Counted from the first letter of the stretch, positions 34,585-44,511 are shown. The stretch: DNA of 64,000 nucleotides from Amaricoccus sp046348955 (GCA_046348955.1 JAXMDG010000003.1:248001-312000), one strand, 5' to 3'. Notes: generated from the sequence alone by a model not told the origin. A program made the numbers and translations.

Positions 34585-35664
34585 ATGCGGCAGCCGAACG
34601 ACACCGGACGTATTGCCTATCTTGACGGGCTGCGCGGCATCGCGATCGGGCTCGTCGTGCTGTTCCATGCCTTCGTCTGGTGGCCCGACCGGGTGCCCTA
34701 TGGCAACCGGTTCGCCGATTTTCCGCTGTTCCACTACGGCTGGCTCGGGGTGGAGCTGTTCTTCCTGATCTCGGGCTTCGTGATCCTGATGACGCTCGAT
34801 GCCTGCCGCAGCTATCGCAGCTTCCTCTACCGGCGCTGGCTGCGGCTCTATCCCGCCATGCTGTTCTGCTCGGCCCTGGTCTTTGTCACCGCCCCCCTGT
34901 TCCTGGAGCGGCCGGCCGGCCAGCCGACCTGGGAGAGCCTGCTGCCCGGCCTCACCTTCCTCCAGTTCGATTTCTGGCACCGGCTGCTCGGCGACTTCCC
35001 GGTGCTCGAGGGCGCCTTCTGGTCGATCTTCGTCGAGGCGAAGTTCTATCTGCTGTTCGGGGCGCTGTATTTCTGGCTCGGCCGGTCGCGGGCGATCGGC
35101 GGGCTGATCGCGATCGCGCTGGTCTCGATGGCGATCGGGGCGATGGGCCTGCCGGAGGCCGGCTTGGGCAAGTGGCTCTGGCTCGCCAACGACGCGAGCG
35201 GCGCGCAGTTCTTCGGCTGGTTCGCGGCGGGCGCCCTGTTCTACGGCTATGCCGAGAGCAAGGACACGCGACTGCTCGCGGCCGCGCTCGGTCTGGCCGT
35301 GCTCGCGGCGGCGACCATTCCCTACGCGCATCCCGACCACAAGCTGGTGGCGCTGCTCTTGGTCGCGCTCTTCGTCGCGGCGATCCTGTCGCCGTCGGTG
35401 CAGCGGCTCTGCAGCGGGCGGGCCCTGCTCTTCGTGGGCTTCGCCAGCTATCCGCTCTATCTGATGCACGAGAATTTCATGATCGCGCTGATCGTCAAGC
35501 TTGGGCGGCTCGCGCCCTGGATCCCGGGCCTTCTGCTGCCGATCCTGCCGATCGCGCTCGTGCTCGGCGTGAGCTGGCTGGTGGCGCGCCATGTCGAACC
35601 GGCGCTGCGCCGGCTGATCCGCGCGCTCGCGCCCGATCCGCGCGATAGCGTCCAGCCGGCCTGA
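34585..35664 (+). CDS. Acyltransferase-3 family membrane protein (OafA/YrhL-like)
   Basis: This 359-residue protein has about ten membrane helices. It begins RIAYLDGLRGIAIGLVVLFH, where the DGLRG and histidine are characteristic of acyltransferase-3 enzymes, followed by GVELFFLISGFVILMTL and FLYRRWLRLYPAM. Such proteins transfer acetyl or other acyl groups to cell-surface sugars, lipids or peptides. The substrate is unknown. The ATG at 34585 lies 9 nt after a GAGGGG. The gene converges on the dienelactone hydrolase gene, with only 3 bp between stops. Confidence 0.88.
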   Translation: MRQPNDTGRIAYLDGLRGIAIGLVVLFHAFVWWPDRVPYGNRFADFPLFHYGWLGVELFFLISGFVILMTLDACRSYRSFLYRRWLRLYPAMLFCSALVFVTAPLFLERPAGQPTWESLLPGLTFLQFDFWHRLLGDFPVLEGAFWSIFVEAKFYLLFGALYFWLGRSRAIGGLIAIALVSMAIGAMGLPEAGLGKWLWLANDASGAQFFGWFAAGALFYGYAESKDTRLLAAALGLAVLAAATIPYAHPDHKLVALLLVALFVAAILSPSVQRLCSGRALLFVGFASYPLYLMHENFMIALIVKLGRLAPWIPGLLLPILPIALVLGVSWLVARHVEPALRRLIRALAPDPRDSVQPA

Positions 35665-35667
35665 TTT

Positions 35668-36552
35668 TCAGGCGCCACCCAATGCCTGGTGCAGGAAGGC
35701 GATGGTCCGGTCCCAGGCGAGCCGCGCCGCCGCCGGATCGTAGCGCGCGGCGGAGGTGTCATTGTTGAAGGCGTGATTCGCCCCCTCATAGACGAAGATC
35801 TGATAGCGCGTGCCGGCCGCGTCGAGCGCCGCCTGGAAGGCCGGGATCCCGGCATTGATGCGCTCGTCGAGCCCGGCATATTGCAGCAGGAGCTGCGCCT
35901 TGATCCTGGGCACGTCCGAGGCCGGCGGCTGCATGCCATAGTAGGAGACCGCCGCCGTGAGCGCCGGCTCGGCGACCGCGAGCTGCAGCGCCGCGCCTCC
36001 GCCCCAGCAGAAGCCGACGACGCCGATCCCGCGGGTGAAGTCCGGCCGCGCGAGCAGGTAGGCGACGCTCGACCGGAGGTTGCGGGTAAGCGCTTCCGGC
36101 TGGATGGCCTGGATCATGGCGCGCGCCGCATCCTCGTCGGCGGGGGTTCCGCCCGCGGGCGCGAGCAGGTCGGGCGCCAGCGCCATGAAGCCTTCGAGCG
36201 CCACCCGCCGCGTCACGTCGCGGATATGCGCGTTGAGCCCGCGATTCTCATGGAGGACGAGCACGCCGGGCAGGCGATCCGCGATGCCCGCCGGCCGGAC
36301 GAGATAGCCCTGCATCGGCCCGTCGCCGCCTTGCCACCGCACGGTCTCGGCGGTCAGGCGCGGATCGTCGGGCGCGATCTGGTCGGCCGCGGCGGCATTG
36401 GCCGCGAGGAGCGGCACCAGCGCGGCCGCGGCGGCGCTGCCTCCGGCCAGCTGGCTGAGGCTCGCCATGAAGCGGCGGCGATCGAGACTGACATGGGTAT
36501 AGTCGTCATAGAGCCGGATCATCTCCGGCGTCACGGTGGGACGGGTGTCCAT
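35668..36552 (-). CDS. Dienelactone hydrolase family protein, probably exported
   Basis: This 294-residue alpha/beta hydrolase has a cysteine nucleophile in GVVGFCWGGGAAL, an aspartate in LLQYAGLDERINAG and a histidine in GANHAFNND, the dienelactone hydrolase triad. The N terminus contains DRRRFMASLSQLAGGSAAAA before a hydrophobic run ending NAAAAD, which looks like a Tat signal placed about 28 residues in. Periplasmic location is therefore likely. The ester or lactone substrate is unknown. A GAGGAGA precedes the ATG. Confidence 0.88.
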   Translation of the reverse strand: MDTRPTVTPEMIRLYDDYTHVSLDRRRFMASLSQLAGGSAAAAALVPLLAANAAAADQIAPDDPRLTAETVRWQGGDGPMQGYLVRPAGIADRLPGVLVLHENRGLNAHIRDVTRRVALEGFMALAPDLLAPAGGTPADEDAARAMIQAIQPEALTRNLRSSVAYLLARPDFTRGIGVVGFCWGGGAALQLAVAEPALTAAVSYYGMQPPASDVPRIKAQLLLQYAGLDERINAGIPAFQAALDAAGTRYQIFVYEGANHAFNNDTSAARYDPAAARLAWDRTIAFLHQALGGA

Positions 36553-36614
36553 GGCGGGGTCTCCTCGCGCTCGGGGCCGTCAGTCTAGCCCGGTCGAGCC
36601 CTGAGTCGCGCGTC

Positions 36615-37238
36615 TCACGAGCGGGGCGGGCGCGCGCGATAGACCGGCATGCGCCAGCCCAAGGCGATGCTGCCGGCGCGCAGGCCGAAGGTCAGTCCCG
36701 CACAGACCAGCGTGGCGGCGAGCGGGGGCGCGCCGAGGGCGAGGGCGAGCACGCTGCCCGCGGCGCCGGCGAGCGCGGCCGTGATGTAGAGCTCGCCCTC
36801 CTTGAGCACGAGCGGCACCCGGTTGCAGACCACGTCGCGCATCAGCCCGCCGAAACAGCCGGTCGCGACCCCCATCATCAGCACGACCGGCCAGGAGGCG
36901 CCGAGGCCGCGCGCCACCGCGACCCCGGCCGGCACCGCCACCGCGAGCGCCAGCGCGTCGAGCCAGATGATCGCGGTCTGGCGCGATTCGAGCCGGTGCG
37001 CGCCGAGGAAGGTCAGGACGGCAGCGGCGCAGGCGACGACGATGAAGCTCGGATCGCCGATCCAGAAGACCGGGTCGCGGTCGAGCAGGACGTCGCGCAC
37101 GGTACCGCCGCCGACCGCCGTCAGGCAGGCGACGAAGAGGAAGCCCGCGATGTCGAGCTGGGCCCGGCTCGCGACCAGCCCGCCGGACAGGGCGAAGACG
37201 AAGACCGAGGCGAAGTCGAGCGCCTGGGCCAGGGTCAC
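36615..37238 (-). CDS. TRIC/UPF0126 family membrane channel protein
   Basis: This 207-residue protein has six or seven membrane helices and two internal repeats. The first repeat is ALSGGLVASRAQLDIAGF with TAVGGGTVRDVLLDRDPVFW, and the second is GCFGGLMRDVVCNRVPLVL. These are the glycine hinge motifs of bacterial TRIC-type cation channels (YadS/YicG). The likely start is GTG at 37238 (VTLAQALDFASVF). Upstream in-frame ATGs exist at 37325 and 37352 but add unconserved residues. Its physiological role in bacteria is unclear. Confidence 0.82.
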   Translation of the reverse strand: MTLAQALDFASVFVFALSGGLVASRAQLDIAGFLFVACLTAVGGGTVRDVLLDRDPVFWIGDPSFIVVACAAAVLTFLGAHRLESRQTAIIWLDALALAVAVPAGVAVARGLGASWPVVLMMGVATGCFGGLMRDVVCNRVPLVLKEGELYITAALAGAAGSVLALALGAPPLAATLVCAGLTFGLRAGSIALGWRMPVYRARPPRS

Positions 37239-37517
37239 GGCTGCCGCTCCGGCGCGTTCCGCCGATCCGATGCGTTGCCGCCGGGGTTCATGGATATTGC
37301 TCGCTTCGGTTGCTTGGGCGCGCATCGTGCCGTGGGTTGCGGCCGGGCTCAAGCCCGATCGTCGTCGCCCCCCCCCCGGGGACCGTTTGTACCGCGCCCG
37401 GAGGTCGGATGCGCCACGCGGTCGGCGTGCGCGTCCCGGGTCGGTGTCCAGGCATGGGCGGGCGCCGGGCCGCGCCCGCGCGGGTCCGCGCTATCGGCGG
37501 CCGGCGGTCCGGGCAGC

Positions 37518-38978
37518 TCAGTAGCAGACGAGCGGCACCACGGCCTGGGTGATGGCGGGCGGAGCGCCCTCGTCCATGTCGAAGGCGGGCACCGGATGCG
37601 GGGCGGGGCGCAGGCCGGCCTCGCGCAGGAAGGCGGCGATCTCGGCGCTGCCGAGCGCATAGTTCACGTTCTGCGGCAGGCTGCCGGTCGTCTGTTCGAT
37701 ATAGGTCTCCGACAGCCGCGCCACCACGAGGCCCGCGACCGCGCCATGGGCGTCGAAGAGCGGGCCGCCGCTATTGCCGGGCTGGACCGGCGCGGTGATC
37801 GAGAGATAGCGCGCGTCGTCGTCCATGCCGGCCAGCGCGCTGACATTGCCGCCCGCGACATTGAGCCTGGTGCCCGACAGGCCGAAATACGGGTAGCCGA
37901 CCGCGCTCACCCGCTGGCCGAGCCGCAGTTCCTGCGGCGCGGCGAGGCCGAGCCAGCTCGCCCCGGCGCCCGGCGCGCGCAGGGCGGCGATATCGCGGTC
38001 GCGATCCACCGCCACGACCTGCAGCCTGGTCCCGTCGGCGAGCGACGCGGTGGCGCAGTCCTCGACCACATGGGCGGCCGTCAGGAGCAGGCGCGGGGCG
38101 ACATAGAAGGCGGTGCCGGTGCTGACCTCGTCCGCGTCGGCCGCCTCCGCGGGCTGGGGCGCGGCGACCAAAGTCGCGGTCGGCGCCTGCGCCGCCGCCC
38201 CGCCCAGCGCGGCAAAGGCTGCGCCGACCAGGCGGGACAGCGCCCCGTCCCTCGGCAGGTCCCAGCGCTCGGGCTCGCCCCGCGCGATGCTGGCGCCCGC
38301 GAGCCCGATCAGCCCGGCCTGGTCGGGGCCGGCGAGCAGGCGCAGCGTGCTCCAGCCATCGCCCACCCGCTCCGACCGCTGATAGATCCGCCAGCCGTCG
38401 GCGGTGGTGCTGGCGGTGATCATCCGGCCCGCCTCGCGCTGCGCCGTCGCGGCGCCCTGCGGGGCCTGCATCGCCAGGACGGCGCGGTGCCAGTCGGCGG
38501 CCTCGGCCTCGGTCTGGCGCGCGGCGATCACCGACAGGCTGCCGGTCCGGCTGCGCCAGACCGGATCGCCGCCCCCCGCACCGCCAGCGCCGTCCGCGCG
38601 CTCGACGAGCGCGAGCGGCAAGGCGAGCGACAGGTCGAGATCCGGCAGATAGACGAGGCTCCAGCCGCGCCGGGCGATGGCGTCGACGAAGCCGATCATC
38701 AGCGCGGCGGCTTGCAGATTGGCGGGCGGGGCGGCGAATTCGCGCGCCGACCAGGCCGCGAGCCCGTCCTGGCTCGCCCGGTCCCAGACCCCGTCGATCG
38801 GCCCGGCGAAATCGCCCGCCTCGGCCAGCGCGGTCTGGATCAGCCGCCGTTCCGGCCCGCTGAGCGCAGCAGGGTCGAACGGCGCCTGAAGCGCGTCCTC
38901 GATCGCACAAGCCGGTCCCGCGAGACCGGCCCAGAGCGCCAGAAGGCCGAGACAAATCCACCGCACCATGCACGCCAT
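37518..38978 (-). CDS. Secreted trypsin-like serine protease with N-terminal domain
   Basis: This 486-residue protein has a signal peptide (WICLGLLALWAGLAGPACA). A peptidoglycan-binding-like stretch follows at about residues 35-75 (RRLIQTALAEAGDFAGPIDG). A long alpha/beta region precedes the protease domain from about residue 285. The triad is visible: His in LLTAAHVVEDC, Asp in DRDIAALRAP and Ser in QPGNSGGPLFDAHG. No PDZ domain is present, unlike DegP. It probably acts in the periplasm or on the envelope. The ATG at 38969 is an alternative start 3 codons in. Confidence 0.83.
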   Translation of the reverse strand: MACMVRWICLGLLALWAGLAGPACAIEDALQAPFDPAALSGPERRLIQTALAEAGDFAGPIDGVWDRASQDGLAAWSAREFAAPPANLQAAALMIGFVDAIARRGWSLVYLPDLDLSLALPLALVERADGAGGAGGGDPVWRSRTGSLSVIAARQTEAEAADWHRAVLAMQAPQGAATAQREAGRMITASTTADGWRIYQRSERVGDGWSTLRLLAGPDQAGLIGLAGASIARGEPERWDLPRDGALSRLVGAAFAALGGAAAQAPTATLVAAPQPAEAADADEVSTGTAFYVAPRLLLTAAHVVEDCATASLADGTRLQVVAVDRDRDIAALRAPGAGASWLGLAAPQELRLGQRVSAVGYPYFGLSGTRLNVAGGNVSALAGMDDDARYLSITAPVQPGNSGGPLFDAHGAVAGLVVARLSETYIEQTTGSLPQNVNYALGSAEIAAFLREAGLRPAPHPVPAFDMDEGAPPAITQAVVPLVCY

Positions 38979-39063
38979 CCCCCCGGGGACGACGCTAGCA
39001 CGGCGCGGCGAAATCGCGCAAAAGCTCGATTAATGTTTCGTAAATGCCGCCGGGCCTGGCCCG

Positions 39064-40050
39064 TCAGAGCATCGAGGGCACCACCTGGTCGGGCGGCCGG
39101 TGCCCGTCGACGAAGGTCTTGATATTGATGATGACCTTCTCGCCCATCTCCAGCCGGCCCTCGATCGTCGCCGAGCCCATATGCGGCAGCAGCAGCACGT
39201 TCGGCAGCTCGCGCAGGCGCGGATTGACCTCGTGGCCATGCTCGAACACGTCGAGCCCGGCGCCCGCGAGCTCGCCCGCGCGCAGCATCCGCGTCAGCGC
39301 GTTCTCGTCCACCACCTCGCCGCGGGCGGTGTTGACGAGATAGGCCGAGGGCTTCATCAGCTTGAGCCGCCGGGCATTCATCAGATGGAAGGTCGAGGGC
39401 GTGTGCGGCACGTGGATCGACAGGATATCGATCCGCGCCAGCATCTGGTCGAGGCTCTCCCACCAGATGGCCTTCAGCTCCTGCTCGATGTCGGGATGGA
39501 CCCGGCGCCGGGCATGGTAATGCACCTCGAGCCCGAAGGGCGCGGCGCGGGCGGCGACCGCGCGGCCCGAGCTGCCGAGCCCGAGGATCCCGAGCCGCTT
39601 GCCGGCGATCCGGTGGCCGAGCAAGGCGGTCGGCGACCAGCCCTGCCACTTGCCGCTGCGCATCAGATCCGCCCCCTCGGGCAGCCGGCGCGGCACGCCG
39701 AGGATCAGCGCCATCGCCATGTCGGCGGTATCCTCGGCCAGCACGCCCGGCGTGTTCGAGACGACGATATTGCGCTGAAGCGCCGTCGCGACGTCGATAT
39801 GGTCGAAGCCCGCGCCGTAGTTGGCGATCAGTTTCAGCTGCGGCCCGGCCTGACCGAGCAGCCGCGCGTCGATCCGGTCGGTGATGGTCGGAACCAGCAC
39901 GTCCGCCGTGGCCATCCCGGCGGCCAGCGCCTCGGGCGACAGCGGCTGATCGTCGGCATTGAAGGTCACATCGAACAATTCCCGCATCCTGGCCTCGACC
40001 GGCTCCGGAAGACGGCGGGTGACGAAGACGGACACGCGGGGCGAGGGCAT
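39064..40050 (-). CDS. D-2-hydroxyacid dehydrogenase (glyoxylate/hydroxypyruvate reductase-like)
   Basis: This 328-residue NAD(P)-dependent oxidoreductase has the family layout. LIANYGAGFDHID leads into the Rossmann motif GILGLGSSGRAVAARA near residue 153, and the catalytic Arg lies in VNTARGEVVDENAL. The Glu follows in LDVFEHGHEVNP and the His in LLLPHMGSATIEG. Glyoxylate or hydroxypyruvate reduction is most likely, which would connect to glyoxylate made by Mcl1; this is an inference. AGGAAA lies just before the ATG at 40050. It is divergent from the SH3 gene, with 115 bp between starts. Confidence 0.88.
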   Translation of the reverse strand: MPSPRVSVFVTRRLPEPVEARMRELFDVTFNADDQPLSPEALAAGMATADVLVPTITDRIDARLLGQAGPQLKLIANYGAGFDHIDVATALQRNIVVSNTPGVLAEDTADMAMALILGVPRRLPEGADLMRSGKWQGWSPTALLGHRIAGKRLGILGLGSSGRAVAARAAPFGLEVHYHARRRVHPDIEQELKAIWWESLDQMLARIDILSIHVPHTPSTFHLMNARRLKLMKPSAYLVNTARGEVVDENALTRMLRAGELAGAGLDVFEHGHEVNPRLRELPNVLLLPHMGSATIEGRLEMGEKVIINIKTFVDGHRPPDQVVPSML

Positions 40051-40165
40051 ACGGTTTCCTGTTCCTTGGCCACGGGATATTCGGTATCGTCGAGAGACAA
40101 TTGCACGGGCAGGTCGGAGAGATCCAGACACTTCCCGGCGCCGAGGCCCGAGAGCAGGATCGCAA

Positions 40166-40699
40166 ATGGTCGCATCGCCGCATCGCCTGGCCGCCTGCGC
40201 GCTTGTCGCGCTGTTCGCCGCCGCCCCCGGCGTCGGTGCCGCCGAGCCGGCTGCACCGCCCGCCGCGACCGAGGGGCCCGTCACTCATCTGCCGCTGCCC
40301 CGCTATGTCTCGCTGCGAGCCGAAAGCGCCAATGCCCGGCGCGGGCCCAGCATGGACCAGCGGGTCGACTGGGAATTCGTGCGCCGGGGCATGCCGCTGC
40401 AGATCACCGCGGAATACGGCAACTGGCGGCGGGTGCGCGATGCCGACGGCGCCGGCGGCTGGGTGCATCAGACCATGCTGTCGGGCACACGCACCGCGCT
40501 GGTGCTCGGGACCGAGCCGGTCGAGATCCGTGCCGATCCCGACCCGGGCACGCCGATCCGCGCGCGGGTCGAGCCGGGCGTGGTGGCGCGGCTCAATGCC
40601 TGCGCCGGCGCCTGGTGCGAGATCACGGTCGACGGCGAGCGCGGTTGGCTGTCCCGCAGCGCGATCTGGGGCGCCGGCCCGGAGGAGACCTTCGACTGA
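40166..40699 (+). CDS. Exported SH3-domain protein
   Basis: This 177-residue protein has a signal peptide (LAACALVALFAAAPGVGA, cleaved near residue 28). A bacterial SH3 region follows (YVSLRAESANARRGPSMDQR, WRRVRDADGAGGWVH) with a second SH3-like half (GVVARLNACAGAWCEI, GERGWLSRSAIWG). Such proteins bind peptidoglycan or envelope partners. The family is common in alphaproteobacteria beside 2-hydroxyacid dehydrogenase genes, as here. An AGGA precedes the ATG. Confidence 0.85.
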   Translation: MVASPHRLAACALVALFAAAPGVGAAEPAAPPAATEGPVTHLPLPRYVSLRAESANARRGPSMDQRVDWEFVRRGMPLQITAEYGNWRRVRDADGAGGWVHQTMLSGTRTALVLGTEPVEIRADPDPGTPIRARVEPGVVARLNACAGAWCEITVDGERGWLSRSAIWGAGPEETFD

Positions 40700-40817
40700 C
40701 CCGGCCGCGCGCGGCTTTCGGAGCGGCACAAGCGGGCGGACCGGTCGCGGCGTCCGATGGGCCCGCGTCGGGTCGCCCGCTTGTCAGGCGGGGCAATTGC
40801 GGGCACATGACCGGGCG

Positions 40818-42053
40818 ATGACACCCGGTGCCCGCCTTTCCGCAGCGATCGAGCTGCTCGATGCCGCGCTCGCCGGCGAGCCGGCCGAGCGGGCGCTGAC
40901 CCGCTGGGCGCGGGCGAGCCGGTTCGCCGGATCGAAGGATCGCGCCGCGGTGCGCGACCTGGTGTTCGACGGGCTGCGCCAGCGGCGTTCCCTCGGCTGG
41001 CTCGGCGGTGGCGATAGCGGACGGGCGATCGGGCTCGCGCTCGCCGCGCGCGAGGGGATGCTCGAGGCGCTCTGCACCGGGGAGGGCTACGATCCGGCGC
41101 CGCCCAGCGAGGCCGAGCGAGCGGGCCTCGCCGCCGATCTCGCCACGGCGCCCGACCCGGTGCGGCTCGACTTTCCCGACTTCCTGGGCCCCGAGCTCCA
41201 TGCCGCGCTCGGCCCGGATTTCGAGCCCGTGCTGCAGGCGATGCAAAGCCGGGCCCCGGTCGACCTGCGGGTCAACACGCTCAAGACCAACGCCGATGCC
41301 GCGACCGTGGTCCTGGCCCGCGACGGGATCCGCGTGGCGAGCCAGCCGCTGGCCGGCCAGGCGCTGCGGGTTCTGGAAAATCCCCGGCTCGTCGCCGCGA
41401 GCCGGGCCTACAGCCAGGGCATGGTCGAGCTGCAGGACGTGTCGAGCCAGTATGTCGCCGAGACCGCCGGGGCGCGGCCCGGCATGACGGTGCTCGATTA
41501 TTGCGCCGGCGGGGGCGGAAAGACCCTGGCGCTCGCCGCCGCGATGCAGGGGCGCGGCCGGCTGCTCGCCTGGGATCTCAATGCGCGGCGGATGGCCGAC
41601 CTGCCGGAGCGGGCGCGCCGGGCCGGCGCCGCGATTCGCATCCTGGGCGATGCCGAGCGCGCCACGCTGGGCGCGGTCTGCGACCTGGTGCTGGTCGACG
41701 CCCCCTGCTCGGGCACCGGAGCCTGGCGCCGCAAGCCCGAGGGCAAGTGGCGCCTGACCCCGGACGAGCTCGCCTCCTATCCGCCGCGCCAGGACGCGAT
41801 CCTCGACGCCGCCTCCGCCCATGTGAAGCCGGGCGGGCTGCTGGTCTATGCCACCTGCTCGCTGCTCAGGGCCGAGAACGAGGAGCGGGCCGAGGCCTTC
41901 GCCGCGCGCCATCCGGACTGGCGCACCGAGGGCCAGCGCCGGCTGAGCCCGCTCGACGGCGGCGACGGATTCTTCATCGCCCGGTTCAAGGCGCCGGTCC
42001 AAACCCCCGCCAGGAACGCCGCGCCACGGAAAGAATCCCGGCGCGGCTCATAA
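40818..42053 (+). CDS. RsmB/NOP-type rRNA cytosine-C5 methyltransferase
   Basis: This 411-residue SAM-dependent methyltransferase has an N-terminal RNA-binding region (residues about 1-140). The catalytic domain has VLDYCAGGGGKTLALAAAM, the LVDAPCSGTGAWRRKPEGKW motif with the release cysteine, and the nucleophile cysteine in LLVYATCSLLRAENEE. It is similar to RsmB, which methylates C967 of 16S rRNA, but the NusB-like N-terminal domain is poorly conserved. Exact target remains open. cckA starts 67 bp downstream. Confidence 0.88.
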   Translation: MTPGARLSAAIELLDAALAGEPAERALTRWARASRFAGSKDRAAVRDLVFDGLRQRRSLGWLGGGDSGRAIGLALAAREGMLEALCTGEGYDPAPPSEAERAGLAADLATAPDPVRLDFPDFLGPELHAALGPDFEPVLQAMQSRAPVDLRVNTLKTNADAATVVLARDGIRVASQPLAGQALRVLENPRLVAASRAYSQGMVELQDVSSQYVAETAGARPGMTVLDYCAGGGGKTLALAAAMQGRGRLLAWDLNARRMADLPERARRAGAAIRILGDAERATLGAVCDLVLVDAPCSGTGAWRRKPEGKWRLTPDELASYPPRQDAILDAASAHVKPGGLLVYATCSLLRAENEERAEAFAARHPDWRTEGQRRLSPLDGGDGFFIARFKAPVQTPARNAAPRKESRRGS

Positions 42054-42120
42054 TACCTGTGGTTGAGCTCAGCAACCTTTGGTAGCATCACGCCCGCGAA
42101 ACTCATCCGGAGGCGCTGGC

Positions 42121-44370
42121 GTGGCGGAGAGCGGAGAGATCGGGGCGGCGGGTCCGGCCAGCGCGCGCGGCGCGGCCCTGGTCGCGGGGGCTGGCGCGCT
42201 GCTGATCGGCTCGTCGCTCGGCGGCTTCTGGCACGGGCCGGCGGTCCTGCCCACCGCCACCGGCATCGCCTGCCTGGTCTTCGGCGGCTTCCTGTTCGCG
42301 GTGCGCGCGGGGCTGCTGTTCGGCACGGCCTCCCCCCGGCCGAGCGGCATCGAATGGTTCGAGAGCCATCTCGAGCCGGTCTATCTCACCGACCTCAACG
42401 GCCGTTTCCTCGCCGCCAACCCGGCCGGCGCCTTCACCGGCTTTCCCGGCGGCTGGATCGCCGGCGCCGAGGCCGGCATCTACCGGCTCGGCCGCGAGGC
42501 CCGCGCCAACGGCGTCGCGACCGAGACGACGGAGACGAGCCGCGTCGTGGTGACCCGGCAGGGGCCGCGCCGGCTGCTCTGGCGGGTCGAGCGGCGCAGC
42601 CCGTCTCAGGCCGAGCCCGAGGGGTTCGGCGGATCGGCCACCCCCTGGCTGCGCCTCGATACCGAGGGACGGGTGATCGCGGCCAACCCGGCGGCCGAGG
42701 CGCTGGCCGGCAAGACGCCCACCCGGATCGCCGACCTGATCCTCGACCCGCCGCTGCGCCCCGACGGGGTGCACCAGCTCGTCGGCAGCGGCAAGGCGGT
42801 GCGTGCGGTGCTGGTCGCCGACCGGCCGGGCCAGCGCGACCTGCTGCTGCTGCCGCTCGACGGCGCCGAGATCTCGGGCCTGGTGCCCGACCATTTCCTC
42901 GAGGATCTGCCGGTCGCGCTGGCCCGGCTCGACCCGTCCGGCACGCTGACCTTCGCCAACAAGGCCGCCCGGCAGCTGCTCGGCGACGGGGCGCGCCCCG
43001 GCATCGACATCGCCCACCTGCTCGAAGGCATGGGCCGCTCGATCGCCGAGCGGCTCGCCGACACCAACAAGGGCCGCGCCCTCGGCCGGTCCGAGGTCGC
43101 CCGCGGCACGCTCGACGGCCAGGAAATCTTCCTGCAGGTCGCCTTCACCCGCACCGTGCTCGATGGCGCGCCGGCGGTGCTCGCCGTCCTCTCCGACGCG
43201 ACCGAGCTCAAGACGCTGGAAGCGCAGTTCGTCCAGAGCCAGAAGATGCAGGCGGTGGGCCAGCTTGCCGGCGGCGTCGCCCACGACTTCAACAACCTCT
43301 TGACCGCGATCAACGGCCATTGCGACCTGCTGCTGATGCGCCACGACGTCGCCGACGTCGAGCATGGCGATCTCATGCAGATCCGCCAGAACGCCAACCG
43401 GGCGGCGGCGCTCGTCCGCCAGCTCCTCGCCTTCTCGCGCAAGCAGACGCTGCGGCCGACCGTCATCAACCTGCAGGACACGCTGGGCGAGCTGACCCAC
43501 CTGCTGAACCGCCTGCTGACCGACAAGGTGACGCTGCGGATCGAGCACGGGTCCGACCTCGCGCCGGTGCGCGTCGACGAGCGCCAGCTCGAGCAGGTGA
43601 TCATGAACCTCGTCGTGAACGCGCGCGACGCGATGCCCCGCGGCGGCGAGGTCCGCATCACCACCCGCAATGTCCATCTCGCCGAGGACCTGCATCGCGA
43701 CCGCGCCGTGGTGCTGCCCGGCGACTATGTGGTGATCGAGGTCGCGGATTCGGGCCACGGTATCCCCGAGGGCAAGCTCAACAAGATCTTCGAGCCGTTC
43801 TACACCACGAAGCAGGTGGGCGAGGGCACCGGGCTCGGCCTCTCCACCGCCTACGGCATCATCAAGCAGACCGGCGGCTTCATCTTCGTCGACAGCCCGG
43901 CCGGGCAGGGCGCGATCTTCACCATCTACCTGCCGGCCTATGACCGGGTCGAGACCGCCCCCGCCCCCGAGCCGGAGGTCCGCCGCCCCCGCGACCTGAC
44001 CGGCCGCGGTCTGGTCCTGCTGGTCGAGGACGAGGACCCGGTCCGCAGCTTCGCCGCGCGCGCCCTGCGGCTGCGCGGCTATACCGTGGTCGAGGCCTCG
44101 TCGGGCGAGGAGGCGCTGGAGATCCTGAAGGATGCCGATTTCCGCGTCGACATCATGCTGAGCGACGTGATCATGCCCGGCCTCGACGGCCCGGCCTGGG
44201 TGCGCGAGGCGCAGAAGGCCCGGCCCGACGTCAAGGTGATCTTCATGTCGGGCTATACCGAGGACGCCTTCGTCGGCGGCGACAGCGGCATCCCGAATGC
44301 GAGCTTCCTGCCCAAGCCCTTCACCCTCAACGAGCTCACCCAGCGCGTGAAGGACCAGCTCGAGGCGTGA
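42121..44370 (+). CDS. cckA: Hybrid sensor histidine kinase CckA
   Basis: This 749-residue hybrid kinase has two N-terminal membrane helices (LVAGAGALLIGSSLGGFW; GIACLVFGGFLFAVRAG) and PAS-like regions to about residue 370. The DHp site is at His388 (GGVAHDFNNLLTAING), and the ATPase has NLVVNARDAM and DSGHGIPEGKLNKIFEPFYT. The C-terminal receiver has phospho-Asp682 in SDVIMPGLDG. This is the layout of CckA, which feeds the ChpT-CtrA cell-cycle phosphorelay of alphaproteobacteria. I chose GTG 42121, which has CGGAGG 7 nt upstream, over the longer TTG 42079. recA follows. Confidence 0.92.
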   Translation: MAESGEIGAAGPASARGAALVAGAGALLIGSSLGGFWHGPAVLPTATGIACLVFGGFLFAVRAGLLFGTASPRPSGIEWFESHLEPVYLTDLNGRFLAANPAGAFTGFPGGWIAGAEAGIYRLGREARANGVATETTETSRVVVTRQGPRRLLWRVERRSPSQAEPEGFGGSATPWLRLDTEGRVIAANPAAEALAGKTPTRIADLILDPPLRPDGVHQLVGSGKAVRAVLVADRPGQRDLLLLPLDGAEISGLVPDHFLEDLPVALARLDPSGTLTFANKAARQLLGDGARPGIDIAHLLEGMGRSIAERLADTNKGRALGRSEVARGTLDGQEIFLQVAFTRTVLDGAPAVLAVLSDATELKTLEAQFVQSQKMQAVGQLAGGVAHDFNNLLTAINGHCDLLLMRHDVADVEHGDLMQIRQNANRAAALVRQLLAFSRKQTLRPTVINLQDTLGELTHLLNRLLTDKVTLRIEHGSDLAPVRVDERQLEQVIMNLVVNARDAMPRGGEVRITTRNVHLAEDLHRDRAVVLPGDYVVIEVADSGHGIPEGKLNKIFEPFYTTKQVGEGTGLGLSTAYGIIKQTGGFIFVDSPAGQGAIFTIYLPAYDRVETAPAPEPEVRRPRDLTGRGLVLLVEDEDPVRSFAARALRLRGYTVVEASSGEEALEILKDADFRVDIMLSDVIMPGLDGPAWVREAQKARPDVKVIFMSGYTEDAFVGGDSGIPNASFLPKPFTLNELTQRVKDQLEA

Positions 44371-44480
44371 GCTTGACAGCTGCCGATCCTGTGGTGACGC
44401 GACGGCCTTGCTGCCACGGGTTCACGACCCGTTAACCCTTGGCGCGTTTGATGCCGGTTATCGCAGATTTGCGTTGCACT

Positions 44481-44495
44481 GTTCCTGTTTTGTAC
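44481..44495 (+). promoter_or_regulatory. LexA (SOS) box 1 of recA
   Basis: GTTC, 7 bases, GTAC. It matches the alphaproteobacterial LexA consensus GTTC-N7-GTTC at 7 of 8 fixed positions and lies about 86 bp upstream of the recA start. Confidence 0.7.
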
Positions 44496-44511
44496 GCATC
44501 CTGAGAACAGA